A stretch of DNA of 64,000 bases from Sphingobacterium humi (GCF_009768885.1 NZ_WSQA01000003.1:248001-312000), one strand, 5' to 3'; shown: positions 25,976 through 35,600, numbered from the stretch's first letter. Notes: generated from the sequence alone by a model not told the origin. Made by a program: numbers and translations.

Positions 25976-27406
25976 TTATTCTTGTGGCTGTTTGGCTTTA
26001 TTTCTTTGTACTAATTTATAACTGATAAATAAAATAACAAGCCAAATCGGAATCAATTCTACCGATATTTTCAAACCTGTAAACCACATCATCAACAATA
26101 CCCCCGATAAAAACAGCAAACTAAAGTAATTACTGATGGGGTATAGGATGGTTGGGAACTTCGTTTTAATACCTTCGGCATCTTTCTTCTTGCGGAAGAA
26201 CATATGCGTCAGGGTAATCATGATCCAGTTGATAATCAATGCGGATACCACCAAGGACATCAGGATACCCAATGCTTCCTCCGGAATAACCTTGTTGATA
26301 ATAACCGTGACAGCCACAATGGCCGCCGATACCAAGATCGCATTCACTGGCGAGTGGTTTGCATTCAGCTTCTTCAGGAACTTCGGCGCATTGCCTTGCT
26401 CGGCCAATCCGAATAACATCCTTGAATTACTATAAACACAACTGTTGTATACAGATAATGCCGCTGTTAATACGATAATATTCAGGGCGTTTGCAATAAT
26501 ACTCGTGAAGTAGAAGGTCTTTCCGAACAGCTCGAATTCAAAGCCTTTGAGGGTGGCAAATACTTCCACAAAAGGAGAGGTATCTGCTGTAATGGAGCGC
26601 CAAGGCATCAGGGAGAATAGGATAAATAAGGCACCCACGTAGAACACCAATATCCGCCATAGCACCTGATTGGTAGCTTTCGGGATATTTTTTTCCGGAT
26701 GTTCAGCCTCAGCCGCCGTAATACCCACCAATTCCAATCCCCCGAAGGAGAACATGATAATGACCAGCGCGGCCAGTAAGCCTTGATAACCTACAGAAGA
26801 GTCACCAGTGAGCCAGCCCTTGGGCAAAAAGCCATCGTCGTTATAGAGATTGGCTACCGTGGCCCGTTCGCCGCCATTCCCGGAGATCAGCAGGTAAGCT
26901 CCGAAGATAATCATCGCTATAATCGCGACAACCTTGATAATGGAGAACCAGAACTCCGTTTCCCCATACACCTTGACGGAAGCGAGGTTAATCGCATTAA
27001 TCAGGAAAAAGAAGAACAGCGTCGATACCCATAATGGGATTTCCGGCCACCAGAACTGTACGTATTTGCCGATAGCGGTTAGTTCCGCCATACTCACCAG
27101 GATATACAAGATCCAATAGTTCCAGCCGGAAGCGAAGCCTGCAAAAGGCCCCCAATACTTATTAGCAAAGGAACTGAAGCTACCCGATATCGGTTCTTCG
27201 ACCACCATTTCGCCTAATTGTCGCATAATGAAAAATGCGACCAACCCAGCGATCGCATAGCCTAGGATAACGGATGGTCCGGCTAGAATAGCAGCCTGCC
27301 CTACGCCGAGGAACAAGCCTGTCCCGATGGCACCTCCTAAGGCGATAAGCTGTATATGTCGATTACTTAAGCCTCTTTTTAGTTCTTTGTCCTTATTTTC
27401 TTGCAC
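25976..27406 (-). CDS. Amino-acid permease, APC superfamily (AAT-type)
   Basis: 476-residue transporter with 12 predicted membrane helices. The N-terminus RGLSNRHIQLIALGGAIGTGLFLGVG is the classic first-helix region of AroP/PheP/ProY/AnsP-type amino acid:proton symporters, followed by GSFSSFANKYWGPFAGFASGWNYW and the helix-6 region FSFGGLELVGITAAEAEHPEKNIP. The exact amino acid cannot be told. It heads a probable two-gene unit with the YhhN-like gene. The 328-nt gap upstream separates it from a divergently transcribed AraC regulator; no clear TAnnTTTG is seen on the permease side. Confidence 0.92.
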   Translation of the reverse strand: MQENKDKELKRGLSNRHIQLIALGGAIGTGLFLGVGQAAILAGPSVILGYAIAGLVAFFIMRQLGEMVVEEPISGSFSSFANKYWGPFAGFASGWNYWILYILVSMAELTAIGKYVQFWWPEIPLWVSTLFFFFLINAINLASVKVYGETEFWFSIIKVVAIIAMIIFGAYLLISGNGGERATVANLYNDDGFLPKGWLTGDSSVGYQGLLAALVIIMFSFGGLELVGITAAEAEHPEKNIPKATNQVLWRILVFYVGALFILFSLMPWRSITADTSPFVEVFATLKGFEFELFGKTFYFTSIIANALNIIVLTAALSVYNSCVYSNSRMLFGLAEQGNAPKFLKKLNANHSPVNAILVSAAIVAVTVIINKVIPEEALGILMSLVVSALIINWIMITLTHMFFRKKKDAEGIKTKFPTILYPISNYFSLLFLSGVLLMMWFTGLKISVELIPIWLVILFISYKLVQRNKAKQPQE

Positions 27407-27679
27407 GATATTAGATTAATTATGGCAACGTAAATAGCTCGAATGGGGAATCTATCTCCAGTTTTTACCCCTTATAGGTTGCAAGATATATTTTTCCTTT
27501 TAAATATTAATACATTCCAGGGATAAATTGGCCTTGTGACAATGGTTAAAACAGAGTAATCAGGGTTAAAGCTTCATATACAGCGAGATACATCCTATTG
27601 CGCTGCCGAAAAGTTCCTACCCTTAGGCTATTTTCCTCATATTCTTTACTTATTTAGAATGATTATAAATAATATTGTT
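27407..27679. other. Intergenic gap between permease and AraC genes
   Basis: AT-rich divergent gap without a convincing reading frame, repeat or structured RNA. It must contain the permease promoter, which I cannot place. The AraC gene promoter is annotated separately. Confidence 0.5.
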
Positions 27680-27687
27680 TACCTTTG
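27680..27687 (+). promoter_or_regulatory. Probable -7 promoter element for the AraC-family gene
   Basis: TACCTTTG matches TAnnTTTG, 47 nt before the start at 27735. Confidence 0.55.
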
Positions 27688-27734
27688 AAACATGTTGTTT
27701 TAATTAGTAAGATAGCTTAGGAGCGAAATGTGCT

Positions 27735-28697
27735 ATGATAGTTAAAAGTAAGATTTTAGAGTTAAATAAGTGGCTCTTCGTCGAGGAGGTACTTGATGAA
27801 TATATACCAGAAAATCCACTGATTGAAAATAGGTCGAAAATAAATGTAGGATCCATTGAAATGGAGAACTTCCAGCTGTCCACCAGCGGATTATTTATCC
27901 TGCAATCCCGAATGAACTTTGCCAAACCTGTTCATTTTCAGACAGAAATTGAGGGCGAAGCGGTAACGAGTCAGTTTATATTCTACAGGCCTTTGAATGC
28001 CAGTCGGAAGCAAGAACGTAGTCGGCATAACATCCGTTATATTCCATCCTTCAATTCGGTACAGGAAGTACGGGAAGGTTTCGAGTACACGTATTTTATT
28101 GCGGTATTATCCAAATCCTATTACCTGAACCTGATTAAGCGGGAATCCCTATTGCATCGCAACTTTATCAAGGAGCTTGATCGGGGTCGCTATGTTTCCT
28201 ACGCGAAGGAAGATCAGTGTGCTACCTTTGAGATGCAACAGGCTATAGCGGAATTGGTCGATTGTCGGAAGCTTGGCGAAATACGCCGCTTGCATACCGA
28301 ATCGCGAATCTTAAGTCTGTTGATGTATCAGTTTGAGCAGTATTTCGAGCAGGCACCCAGCGTTTCGGAGCCTTTCAACCAGGAAGATATACAGCGATTG
28401 GAGAAAGCCAAGGGTATTCTAGATAACCGGATCAGTAATCCGCCGACACAAAAGGAGCTTGCGGCCGAGGTGCTGACCAGCGAAAGTAAATTACGCAAGG
28501 ATTTTAAACGCTACTTTTCCATGACGATCCATGATTATCTCACCCGGATCAGGATGGAGCAGGCCAAGGCCTATCTCTTGGTTGAACGTCTTCCCGTTTA
28601 TGAGGTTGCCTCCCTAACCGGCTATGGCCATCAGAACAATTTCAGTAGTGCTTTCAAGAAGTATTATGGGGTATCCCCGGTAGATATCAAGGAATAA
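27735..28697 (+). CDS. AraC-family transcriptional regulator
   Basis: 320-residue regulator with an unassigned N-terminal sensor domain (about 1-205) and a C-terminal AraC/XylS DNA-binding domain (about 215-318). The latter has two helix-turn-helix units: PTQKELAAEVLTSESKLRKDFK and PVYEVASLTGYGHQNNFSSAFKKYYGVSP. It is convergent with the HmuY/TonB operon that ends at 28744. PchR-like AraC proteins beside TonB receptors commonly control iron or siderophore uptake, so regulation of the neighbouring operon is a reasonable inference but unproved. The ligand is unknown. Confidence 0.92.
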   Translation: MIVKSKILELNKWLFVEEVLDEYIPENPLIENRSKINVGSIEMENFQLSTSGLFILQSRMNFAKPVHFQTEIEGEAVTSQFIFYRPLNASRKQERSRHNIRYIPSFNSVQEVREGFEYTYFIAVLSKSYYLNLIKRESLLHRNFIKELDRGRYVSYAKEDQCATFEMQQAIAELVDCRKLGEIRRLHTESRILSLLMYQFEQYFEQAPSVSEPFNQEDIQRLEKAKGILDNRISNPPTQKELAAEVLTSESKLRKDFKRYFSMTIHDYLTRIRMEQAKAYLLVERLPVYEVASLTGYGHQNNFSSAFKKYYGVSPVDIKE

Positions 28698-28733
28698 ATG
28701 CTGCAGAACTCCCTTTCTAGGGATCCGCAGCAT
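28698..28733. terminator. Imperfect hairpin between the AraC and HmuY-like genes
   Basis: ATGCTGC/GCAGCAT arms (28698-28704 and 28727-28733) with an inner CCCT/AGGG pair form a long hairpin directly after the AraC stop codon. It lacks a T-run, so termination efficiency is doubtful; it may serve both converging transcripts. Confidence 0.45.
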
Positions 28734-28743
28734 GGGGATGGCC

Positions 28744-29319
28744 TTAAGAGAAAAGCTCTTGGTATTTAAAATGCAGGAAAGTGACCGGATCTTCCTTGGT
28801 TGGAAATTCAGGAGCACCCTGATAGATACTGACCATCATGATTTTGAATACCCTATTATTTCCTGTTTTCACAAAAATAGTCTTTCCTTTAACTGGTGAT
28901 ATCACGTGTGTCAATACATCGTATATATACCAGCCTTGTTCGCCATAGGCAACATTTCCTGAGGTCGATTGATTAAAAGGCAAGGAAGGTTTGCTGTGGC
29001 TTTTATCGTAGGGGCTGTTCAGCACCTCCATCCAAACATTTGCTTTGCTGTTGCTAATAATCTGCGTATTCGCAAGTCCGGAGAAGGCAATATCCCAGTT
29101 ATCGTCTTTTTGCATCACTTTATTTTCCTGTAGGCTGAAGTAAATAGGAGCGGCATTGCCTTCCGGTCTTCCCGTAACGGAGGTACCGTTATTTAAATCG
29201 CGAACATACTGTTCCTTTCCAATTGCTGGGGGTGCAGGGGTTGGACTATCCTTCGAACAGCCGCTGGCCATGCATCCAAATAAGAGCAGAAAGAAGAAAA
29301 TCATTTGTTGGTTTTTCAT
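28744..29319 (-). CDS. HmuY-like outer-membrane lipoprotein (copy 1)
   Basis: About 191 residues from the ATG at 29319, preferred because it places a lipoprotein signal peptide at the N-terminus with lipobox ASGC. The mature protein has the HmuY-family pattern: NWDIAFSGL in the middle, a long beta-rich segment, FVKTGNNRVFKIMMVSIYQGAP, and a closing strand VTFLHFKYQEL. HmuY of Porphyromonas gingivalis captures haem at the cell surface and passes it to a TonB receptor. The haem ligands vary widely in the family, and I cannot tell whether this one binds haem or another metal complex. It is the last gene of the operon, 51 nt after the TonB receptor. Confidence 0.75.
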   Translation of the reverse strand: MKNQQMIFFFLLLFGCMASGCSKDSPTPAPPAIGKEQYVRDLNNGTSVTGRPEGNAAPIYFSLQENKVMQKDDNWDIAFSGLANTQIISNSKANVWMEVLNSPYDKSHSKPSLPFNQSTSGNVAYGEQGWYIYDVLTHVISPVKGKTIFVKTGNNRVFKIMMVSIYQGAPEFPTKEDPVTFLHFKYQELFS

Positions 29320-29334
29320 ATGTTTTAAAATGGA

Positions 29335-29365
29335 GAAAGGGCCAAGGATAATCCTTGACCCTTTC
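29335..29365 (-). promoter_or_regulatory. Strong intercistronic hairpin between TonB receptor and HmuY-like genes
   Basis: GAAAGGG/CCCTTTC and CAAGGAT/ATCCTTG arms (29335-29341, 29343-29349, 29351-29357, 29359-29365) stack with one internal mismatch into a hairpin of about 15 pairs with a one-nucleotide nominal loop. On the coding strand it is followed by TCCATTTT rather than a clean T-run. It may protect or partly terminate the mRNA and so set different levels for the two proteins. Confidence 0.55.
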
Positions 29366-29370
29366 AAGAG

Positions 29371-32300
29371 TTAGAAATTGATTTTTACAAACATACCGAA
29401 GGTTCGAACAGGCAATAAGGATGCATATTCGAAGGATCCTCCATTTTTATTGTTGTAGAACCCATCAGGATTCAAATGATAAGGTAAGTTTTTGTAGATA
29501 TAACCAAGGTTACGACCTACCAAACCTACTTGAGCAGCTTCAGCATGCAACCACTTTCTTGCTAAAGCGGATGGAAGGTGGTAACCAAGGTTAACTTCGC
29601 GAAGCGCGATATACGTGTTTTCAAATACAGAACGGTCGCGAACACCGGCACGCTCATGGAAACCTTCGTAGTAGTCGCTGGCTGTTAATGGTTGCAAGAT
29701 GTATTCGCCATTGGCGTCTTTACCAATTAATTTACGCGCTTCTTCAAAGGATAATCCCGAAACGTCTTTGCCATGCAAGTATACTTGTTGGTCGAAAACG
29801 CCTTGCGGAATGATTCCATCGAACGTAGATTTATAGATGGTTTCCAGTTCTCCGGATTCCGGATTCTCTTGGAAGGTCGCAATTTTACGCTCAACCCCAC
29901 CTAATTCTTTGGAACGGCCAAATTTTGTATTGGCCAATACGCCACGTTGGTATAATAAGGCATGCGTACCGGAGTAGATATCGCCGCCGATTTTAGCGTC
30001 TAACAAGGCCGTTACTTGGAAGTTTTTGTAGGTCAATGCATTTTCAAAACCTGCAATCCATTTCGGTAAAGTATTACCAATAACCTTTGCTTCACCTGCC
30101 GGCACATACTCCATCGCACTGTTCAAAATAGCTTGTCCTTTCGCATTGGTCTTAGGTGCATAGCTCGACAATAAATTACCGAAGTTACCATTTACAGAAG
30201 CCACTAAGCTCACGTCGTTTTGGCTACCTAAGTTGGAAAGGTCTGCCGTAGACTGGCTGGTTAAAGCTAAGAACTTATTGTTGTTTCTCGCCAAATTCAA
30301 GGTACTGTGCCAGCTGAATGATTTGCTCTGCACCGGAACGGCGTGAACTAAAATCTCCAAACCTTGGTTTCTTACTTTCGCATGTACGTCACGTAGCGGT
30401 TTGTTAAATTGCTCTAACGGGCTAATCATGTCGTATAGGTAATTATCGATGGTGCGTTGGTACCAGGTGAAGTGCAAATCTAAACGGTTAGACCAAAGGC
30501 TAACATCGGTACCCAATTCCAACTCTCTGGCATATTCGTACGAGAATCCTGTCTGGTAATTACGTAATCCCCAAGTCCCAGAATTGCTGTAATAAGGTTT
30601 GTACACCGATTTTAAGCCCGGGTAAGGTAATTCTAAATCATCCGTTACTGCAGATTGGTAATGGTACAAGCCCGTTACATTTCCGGTGTAGGCCCAGTTT
30701 GCGCGTAACTTCGCGTAAGTCAAGGTTTTTTCCGGTAGTTTTAACCAGTTTTGAAGGGCAGAACCGTAAAGGTAGGATAGCCCGAAACTAGGATACACCT
30801 GGGTTAAATTCCCTAATTTACTGATGTTCTTCAGGGTTTTGACCTGATCTACACGTGTGCCAGCATTGGCATAGAAGTTTTGGCCATATTGGTAGTTCAC
30901 CAATAAATGTGCACCGTGGATGCTTTTTTGGTTGGCATGCTGAATCGTGAATTGGTTCAATAAACGCATGTTCTCAGCACCTTCAAACTTCTTGATCGCT
31001 TGTTTTTCACCGCCATTTTTGAAAATATGGAAGTTAGCGTCATTTGGCACAAAAGATTGGCCATTAATGCCGCCCTCACTTTGCCAGTAATCGTAGCCTA
31101 AACTAGCGTGAAACTGCTGTTTTTCTAATGCTAAACGGTAATTGAATTCTCCTTTTAGCATCCAGTCTTTTCCGGTTTCGTTGGCTCTATTGCGGTAGGC
31201 ATTTTCTTGGTGGAAAATACTTTGGTTACCCAACATTCGCTCGAAGAAACCACCAGCATATTCTTGGGTGCGGGTATTTTGATCGGAGTAATTACCGCCG
31301 AATTTAAACGCCAAATCATCGGTAATCTGCCAGCTGTTCTGTAAGAAGGCACGGAAGGTATCCCCAGACTTCTTCGCCTGATGGCCATATAAATGCCATG
31401 CCGATTCACTTTCAAAGGGATCGTTGTTTGAGGCTGCGGCAAAATCTACCGGATATTCCATAAACGTACGACCTAGGGACGCAAATTTCTGCGCACCAAT
31501 GCTAGGCGCATTGCGAGAGGTACTGTTGTTATAAATAAGCCCCAATTCCGATTGGAATTTCTTCGTCCATAATTGATTGGCTCTTAACATCAGGTTATTT
31601 TTATCCAAGGTATTACGTACGTAAGTTCCTTTATTATAATCTGCGGTGTAAGATAAACGAAGTTTCGTACGATCGTTGGTATAGCTAGCAGCGATATTAC
31701 CAACCTGCGAGTTTGCTACATCAAACGAGTTGTAGTATTTATCGCTGGCTGTAGATAGCCAGGCTAATCGATTGTCGTTAATTAACTGAATCGTCTCGTT
31801 GTTCAGCAATTCAGGCATACTGAATGCTTTCCCGAAACTACCGCCTAAATTGGTTTCAACAGTGAATCCTTCCGGACTGTTGTTGCCTTTGGTGTAGAGT
31901 TCAATAACCCCATTCATCCCGCGGGAACCGTACTTAATGGCTGCGGCTGCACTTTTCAATACTTGTACATTGTCAATATCATACATGTTCAAGTTTTTAA
32001 GGGCATTTCCCCAGTCTTGGCCACCGTTTTGGTTGGCACCTGAGGTTTCGTTCTCAATAGGAATTCCATCGATAACAATAAGAGGCTGGTTGGAACCCAC
32101 AAGGGATTTCTGACCCCGGATAACCATGCCGCTGCCGGAGGTAACACCACCTGCTGTTGCGGTCATTTGCAAACCGGCAACACGACCACGTAAGCTGTTA
32201 ATCGGGTTGGCTTCAAAGCTGTTGATTAATTTGGAACCATCTAAATGGGCGGTTTCATAGGCCTTGTCGTGGTTAGATTGGCCAAGGATATACACCTCGC

Positions 32301-32616
32301 TAATCGATTCCGATTGCTTGGCTAATTCCACCTTTAGCAGTTCGCTGGTTTCTACGGTTAAGGTTTTAACCTCATAACCTGCTTTTTTAAAGGTTATGGT
32401 ACAAGGGAATTCACTAACCGTAATGCGGAAGCTTCCTTTTAGGTTGGTGCTTCCCAACAAACCTTCCTTGGCATCTGTAATTTGAACTTGCGGCAAAAAG
32501 GTGCCGTATTCATTCACGACGCGACCTTGCAGGATTTGTTGTGCCCAGGCCTGCGGAATGCACAGGATAAAGAGAATGGTGATATAGAGGATTTTCGTTT
32601 TTGTCATGACTAACAT
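29371..32616 (-). CDS. SusC-like TonB-dependent outer-membrane receptor without a SusD partner
   Basis: 1081-residue outer-membrane transporter. A signal peptide of about 25 residues (ending AWAQ) is followed by a carboxypeptidase-regulatory-like domain (about 28-105), a plug with SLRGRVAGLQMTATAGGV, MVIRGQKSLVG, VIDGIPIE and KYGSRGMNGVIEL (about 115-240), and a barrel ending in TFGMFVKINF. The start may be the ATG at 32607. Unlike the first SusC protein it has no STN domain, and no SusD gene adjoins it. Its neighbours are HmuY-like and other lipoproteins, which suggests a haem or metalloprotein-type substrate delivered by lipoproteins rather than a glycan. Confidence 0.93.
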   Translation of the reverse strand: MLVMTKTKILYITILFILCIPQAWAQQILQGRVVNEYGTFLPQVQITDAKEGLLGSTNLKGSFRITVSEFPCTITFKKAGYEVKTLTVETSELLKVELAKQSESISEVYILGQSNHDKAYETAHLDGSKLINSFEANPINSLRGRVAGLQMTATAGGVTSGSGMVIRGQKSLVGSNQPLIVIDGIPIENETSGANQNGGQDWGNALKNLNMYDIDNVQVLKSAAAAIKYGSRGMNGVIELYTKGNNSPEGFTVETNLGGSFGKAFSMPELLNNETIQLINDNRLAWLSTASDKYYNSFDVANSQVGNIAASYTNDRTKLRLSYTADYNKGTYVRNTLDKNNLMLRANQLWTKKFQSELGLIYNNSTSRNAPSIGAQKFASLGRTFMEYPVDFAAASNNDPFESESAWHLYGHQAKKSGDTFRAFLQNSWQITDDLAFKFGGNYSDQNTRTQEYAGGFFERMLGNQSIFHQENAYRNRANETGKDWMLKGEFNYRLALEKQQFHASLGYDYWQSEGGINGQSFVPNDANFHIFKNGGEKQAIKKFEGAENMRLLNQFTIQHANQKSIHGAHLLVNYQYGQNFYANAGTRVDQVKTLKNISKLGNLTQVYPSFGLSYLYGSALQNWLKLPEKTLTYAKLRANWAYTGNVTGLYHYQSAVTDDLELPYPGLKSVYKPYYSNSGTWGLRNYQTGFSYEYARELELGTDVSLWSNRLDLHFTWYQRTIDNYLYDMISPLEQFNKPLRDVHAKVRNQGLEILVHAVPVQSKSFSWHSTLNLARNNNKFLALTSQSTADLSNLGSQNDVSLVASVNGNFGNLLSSYAPKTNAKGQAILNSAMEYVPAGEAKVIGNTLPKWIAGFENALTYKNFQVTALLDAKIGGDIYSGTHALLYQRGVLANTKFGRSKELGGVERKIATFQENPESGELETIYKSTFDGIIPQGVFDQQVYLHGKDVSGLSFEEARKLIGKDANGEYILQPLTASDYYEGFHERAGVRDRSVFENTYIALREVNLGYHLPSALARKWLHAEAAQVGLVGRNLGYIYKNLPYHLNPDGFYNNKNGGSFEYASLLPVRTFGMFVKINF

Positions 32617-32628
32617 TATGGATTTTAA

Positions 32629-33414
32629 TTATTCACTGTATATATAGCGGCGTTCGGAACCCTGACCCGTATAAGAATTGCTGGAAGTCGGGACATCGTA
32701 TTTGAAATGATCATAGCGATAGCTAAAATCCTCTACTAATGGTTTTTCAACACTGGTGCTCACATTGATACCGTTTTGGTAAATGCGTTGCACATTTTTA
32801 TTGGATATAAAACCCGCCAATTGGCCGTAAAACTCACTCACCGGGTATGCCAGTAATACCGGGAACAAGGCTTCATTCAAACGGAAATAAGGACTTTTAT
32901 TATGGTCATAGCGGAATTCAAAGGCTATTTTCTTAGGCAACAAGGTGGCGTTGATGACCGTGCCTTTGTCATCCAATAAAAAAGTTAATGTATCCGAAAG
33001 GGTAGGCCTCGGACCCGGTACAATGGTGCGGGTGGTTTGAATCACCTCTATTTTATTGTGGCCATATTGAATACGGGCGGTTGAAAGCTCGGGCCCTTCT
33101 ACAAGGGTCAATCGGCCTTGCGCGTCATAACTGCATTGGTAATCATTGAAGGCAATGGGTTTGTTGGCCGTGCTGTTGTAACGGAACGTAAACCTGTCGC
33201 CGCCAAATAATAAGGCTTCTTTTAACTGCTGATCTTTGTTATAGCTATATTGTTCTAACAATTCGCCTTGGTTGTTGCGCACTTCATTTAAGTTGAAGTT
33301 TTTGGCAATGCTCAAACGGTCAGTTTGTTCAAAGGCTACCTGTTTATTGCATGAGCTCAAGCTGCTACCTAAGGTTAAGGAGAGTAAGAGCGCAGTAATT
33401 GTATTAAATTTCAT
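32629..33414 (-). CDS. Lipoprotein with YD-repeat-like segments, function unknown
   Basis: 261-residue predicted outer-membrane lipoprotein (signal peptide, lipobox LSSC with the cysteine near residue 23). The mature part has repeated YxYDxxGRL-like segments (LLEQYSYNKDQQLKEA, CSYDAQGRLTLVEG), as in small YD/RHS-like or DUF4595-type beta proteins of Bacteroidota. I do not recognise a characterised family. It lies directly upstream of the TonB receptor gene with a short gap (12-21 nt depending on the start), so a role in substrate capture for that receptor is the best inference. Confidence 0.65.
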   Translation of the reverse strand: MKFNTITALLLSLTLGSSLSSCNKQVAFEQTDRLSIAKNFNLNEVRNNQGELLEQYSYNKDQQLKEALLFGGDRFTFRYNSTANKPIAFNDYQCSYDAQGRLTLVEGPELSTARIQYGHNKIEVIQTTRTIVPGPRPTLSDTLTFLLDDKGTVINATLLPKKIAFEFRYDHNKSPYFRLNEALFPVLLAYPVSEFYGQLAGFISNKNVQRIYQNGINVSTSVEKPLVEDFSYRYDHFKYDVPTSSNSYTGQGSERRYIYSE

Positions 33415-33424
33415 AAAACTGGAA

Positions 33425-34162
33425 TTATTCTTCGCGGTAATTAATTTTTAATTGTTCGTAATCGGCATTTATGGCATCATAGAAGCCCATATCAATCGGA
33501 TAACCGGAAGGGTTAAACTTGATGCGGAAATCGTCAAAATTACGTTTGGTGCCATCTGTTTTGTGCTGCACATACAATTGAATGCTGTCACGAAGGTTTG
33601 GTCTGTTTAAGTATTTCAAGAAGTGCATCATGTTGATGGTACTTCCCGAGCCCATATGGCCTGTTCCGGCCCAGTCTACCTTTTTACCGGCTACAGCCAA
33701 GGCAAATTTACCGCCCGCCACCGTTAACAATTTATTGTTGCGCGTTGGCCAGGTATAGCTTGCGCCTTTCTCTTCTTCCACAACAGGGGTAAAATCCTGC
33801 GCTAAGATGACCCCAGATTTAAAACCTTTGGTGTTGAAGGTGGATACGGAGTCAGGTAATTCCGTGTTGTTCTTCGGATCGTAATGGCTTTCTGCGATTA
33901 ATTGCAGTTGAAAATCTTCTGCATAGCGTTCGCCACGGAAGACTTTGGTAACCTGGTATTTGTTGTTGTATTGGAATTTGTATTTCACCAAATACATGGT
34001 TTCATGGTCCAATACATAATCTATAACCGTTCTTTTATGCGATTTTAAATCGATATCGCTGGTTCCATTTTTCTGGCAAGATGCAGCAATCACCGTAAAC
34101 AGCATGGCACCCACAGCATAGTGCAGGCCTTTGCGAAGGCTATTATTTTTTAGATTTTTCAT
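33425..34162 (-). CDS. Lipoprotein of unknown function in HmuY/TonB operon
   Basis: 245 residues from the ATG at 34162, chosen because it begins a lipoprotein signal peptide (MLFTVIAASCQ, lipobox AASC). An earlier in-frame ATG at 34189 would lie further inside the upstream gene. The chosen start already overlaps the end of the degenerate subtilase gene by 20 nt, which implies translational coupling. The mature protein is beta-rich and shares loose features with its downstream neighbour (HETMYLVKYKFQYNNKYQVTKV, similar to YD-type segments). No catalytic motif is seen. Function unknown. Confidence 0.65.
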   Translation of the reverse strand: MKNLKNNSLRKGLHYAVGAMLFTVIAASCQKNGTSDIDLKSHKRTVIDYVLDHETMYLVKYKFQYNNKYQVTKVFRGERYAEDFQLQLIAESHYDPKNNTELPDSVSTFNTKGFKSGVILAQDFTPVVEEEKGASYTWPTRNNKLLTVAGGKFALAVAGKKVDWAGTGHMGSGSTINMMHFLKYLNRPNLRDSIQLYVQHKTDGTKRNFDDFRIKFNPSGYPIDMGFYDAINADYEQLKINYREE

Positions 34163-35600
34163 ATGCGTTTTTAAAATTTGGAATACCATAGCCTATCTTG
34201 TTGTCTGGAGTATCGGCTTGGCTGGCGGTTTCTTGAATCAGGGTTTTAATTTCCTTAGCGGTTTTTCCGGGCAAGGCTTCCCATAAACAGGCGATTAAAC
34301 CCGCAATAATTGGCGGGGTTTCTCCCGAGCTGTAGGAATTGCTATAACCGTAGATTACGGGAATGTCAAAAGATAAGGCCCCTAATTCAGGCTTGATACG
34401 TCCATCGGCGGTAGGCTTGTTAATCGCTGAATAGATCGGTTTATTCTTTCTATCTATATTTCCTACGGTAATGATGTTCTTAGCATCCGTTGGAGGCAAG
34501 GTAAAATTCAATGGACCTGATTTTTGAGGTTGCATTTGCACCGTCAATATCCCTTTGTTAAAGGCTGCATCGGCAGCAAGGCTACTAATCGCGCGGCCAT
34601 CGGTAGTTTCGGGTGTGATATCAAACTCAGGCTGATTAAATTTAATGCCATACACCTGAGATGAGCTGACGATATCAACGCCGATGCTATCTGCACGCTC
34701 TAATGCTGCTACCCAACTGGTTTCAAAGAAAGGCTCTTGGTTACCGTGTTGGTCGGTACGGAAGAGGGCAAAATCAGCACGAGGAGATAGGCCGATGTAA
34801 TGATTCGGCTTTAAGGCTGCCATTAATGCCAATTGATTATTTCCCTTATGCGTGGTTGTACGCAAATCGCTGCGGTTGAACAGGAAATCATAGGTGTCTA
34901 CAATTTTCTTCTCACTAAGTAAATGGGCAATTTCGGCCTTTTCATTAATGTAACCGAAACCAATACCCATTAATGCAATCATTTTGCCCTTACCATAGAA
35001 GTGTTGCTCGTGTAAGAAATTGGCGTTGTATTGTTCCAACAAGAAGTAGGTATTGCCATACGTGCTTTGTGAAACTTCCATTTTATCTAATTCGGCTGTG
35101 CTCACCTTGCTATCGAGGATGTTATCATCGATAACCGGTGGAATAACCGGCTCTTCATAACCACGGTGAATACCTAAGGATTTCACTTTCGCTACAGTTG
35201 CTAGTTTCTGGATCGAACTCACTTCCTTATAATCTTTTGGAAGGTGAATAACCGCATAGTTCAACCATTTCGAGCAGTTTAACAGCTTGGCATTGGTATG
35301 CTTTAATAACTCTTTTATATAGGTAGGACTTACCGGTAAGTCCGTGGAATCGATAGCGATCTTTTGATCTTGACGACGTTTAATAGCACGTTCGCTAAGA
35401 AAGGCTGAAGCCTTGTTTATGCTGTATTCTTTTTGGTTTTTATCCTTAAAATAAACCAATAAAGCCTCACCGTATTCCGGATCCGGATCTGGTTGGTTTA
35501 CATAAGTGCCATACGCATTTAATTCCTTTCGGCAAGACATACTAGTCGAAAGGCATGCAAGTGCCAAAGCTGCAGCAAGTATATTTTTTATAGTAATCAT
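34143..35600 (-). CDS. Lipid-anchored subtilase (S8) homologue, probably catalytically dead
   Basis: 485 residues with a lipoprotein signal peptide (lipobox MSC, cysteine at residue 23). Residues 45-145 match the N-terminal domain of Bacteroidota S8 proteases (FLSERAIKRR, DLPVSPTYIKEL, SKWLNYAVIHL). The S8 core follows from about residue 200, but active-site positions are altered: the Asp site (normally xDxGF) reads MGIGF (Gly at 212), the oxyanion Asn region (normally NSAGN) reads VQMQPQ (Gln at about 359), the His region reads THKGN (H251 kept but out of the normal HGT context), and the Ser site reads YSSGETP (S425 possibly kept). This points to a binding rather than a cleaving role. It is the second gene of the operon. 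Confidence 0.8.
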   Translation of the reverse strand: MITIKNILAAALALACLSTSMSCRKELNAYGTYVNQPDPDPEYGEALLVYFKDKNQKEYSINKASAFLSERAIKRRQDQKIAIDSTDLPVSPTYIKELLKHTNAKLLNCSKWLNYAVIHLPKDYKEVSSIQKLATVAKVKSLGIHRGYEEPVIPPVIDDNILDSKVSTAELDKMEVSQSTYGNTYFLLEQYNANFLHEQHFYGKGKMIALMGIGFGYINEKAEIAHLLSEKKIVDTYDFLFNRSDLRTTTHKGNNQLALMAALKPNHYIGLSPRADFALFRTDQHGNQEPFFETSWVAALERADSIGVDIVSSSQVYGIKFNQPEFDITPETTDGRAISSLAADAAFNKGILTVQMQPQKSGPLNFTLPPTDAKNIITVGNIDRKNKPIYSAINKPTADGRIKPELGALSFDIPVIYGYSNSYSSGETPPIIAGLIACLWEALPGKTAKEIKTLIQETASQADTPDNKIGYGIPNFKNAYEKSKK

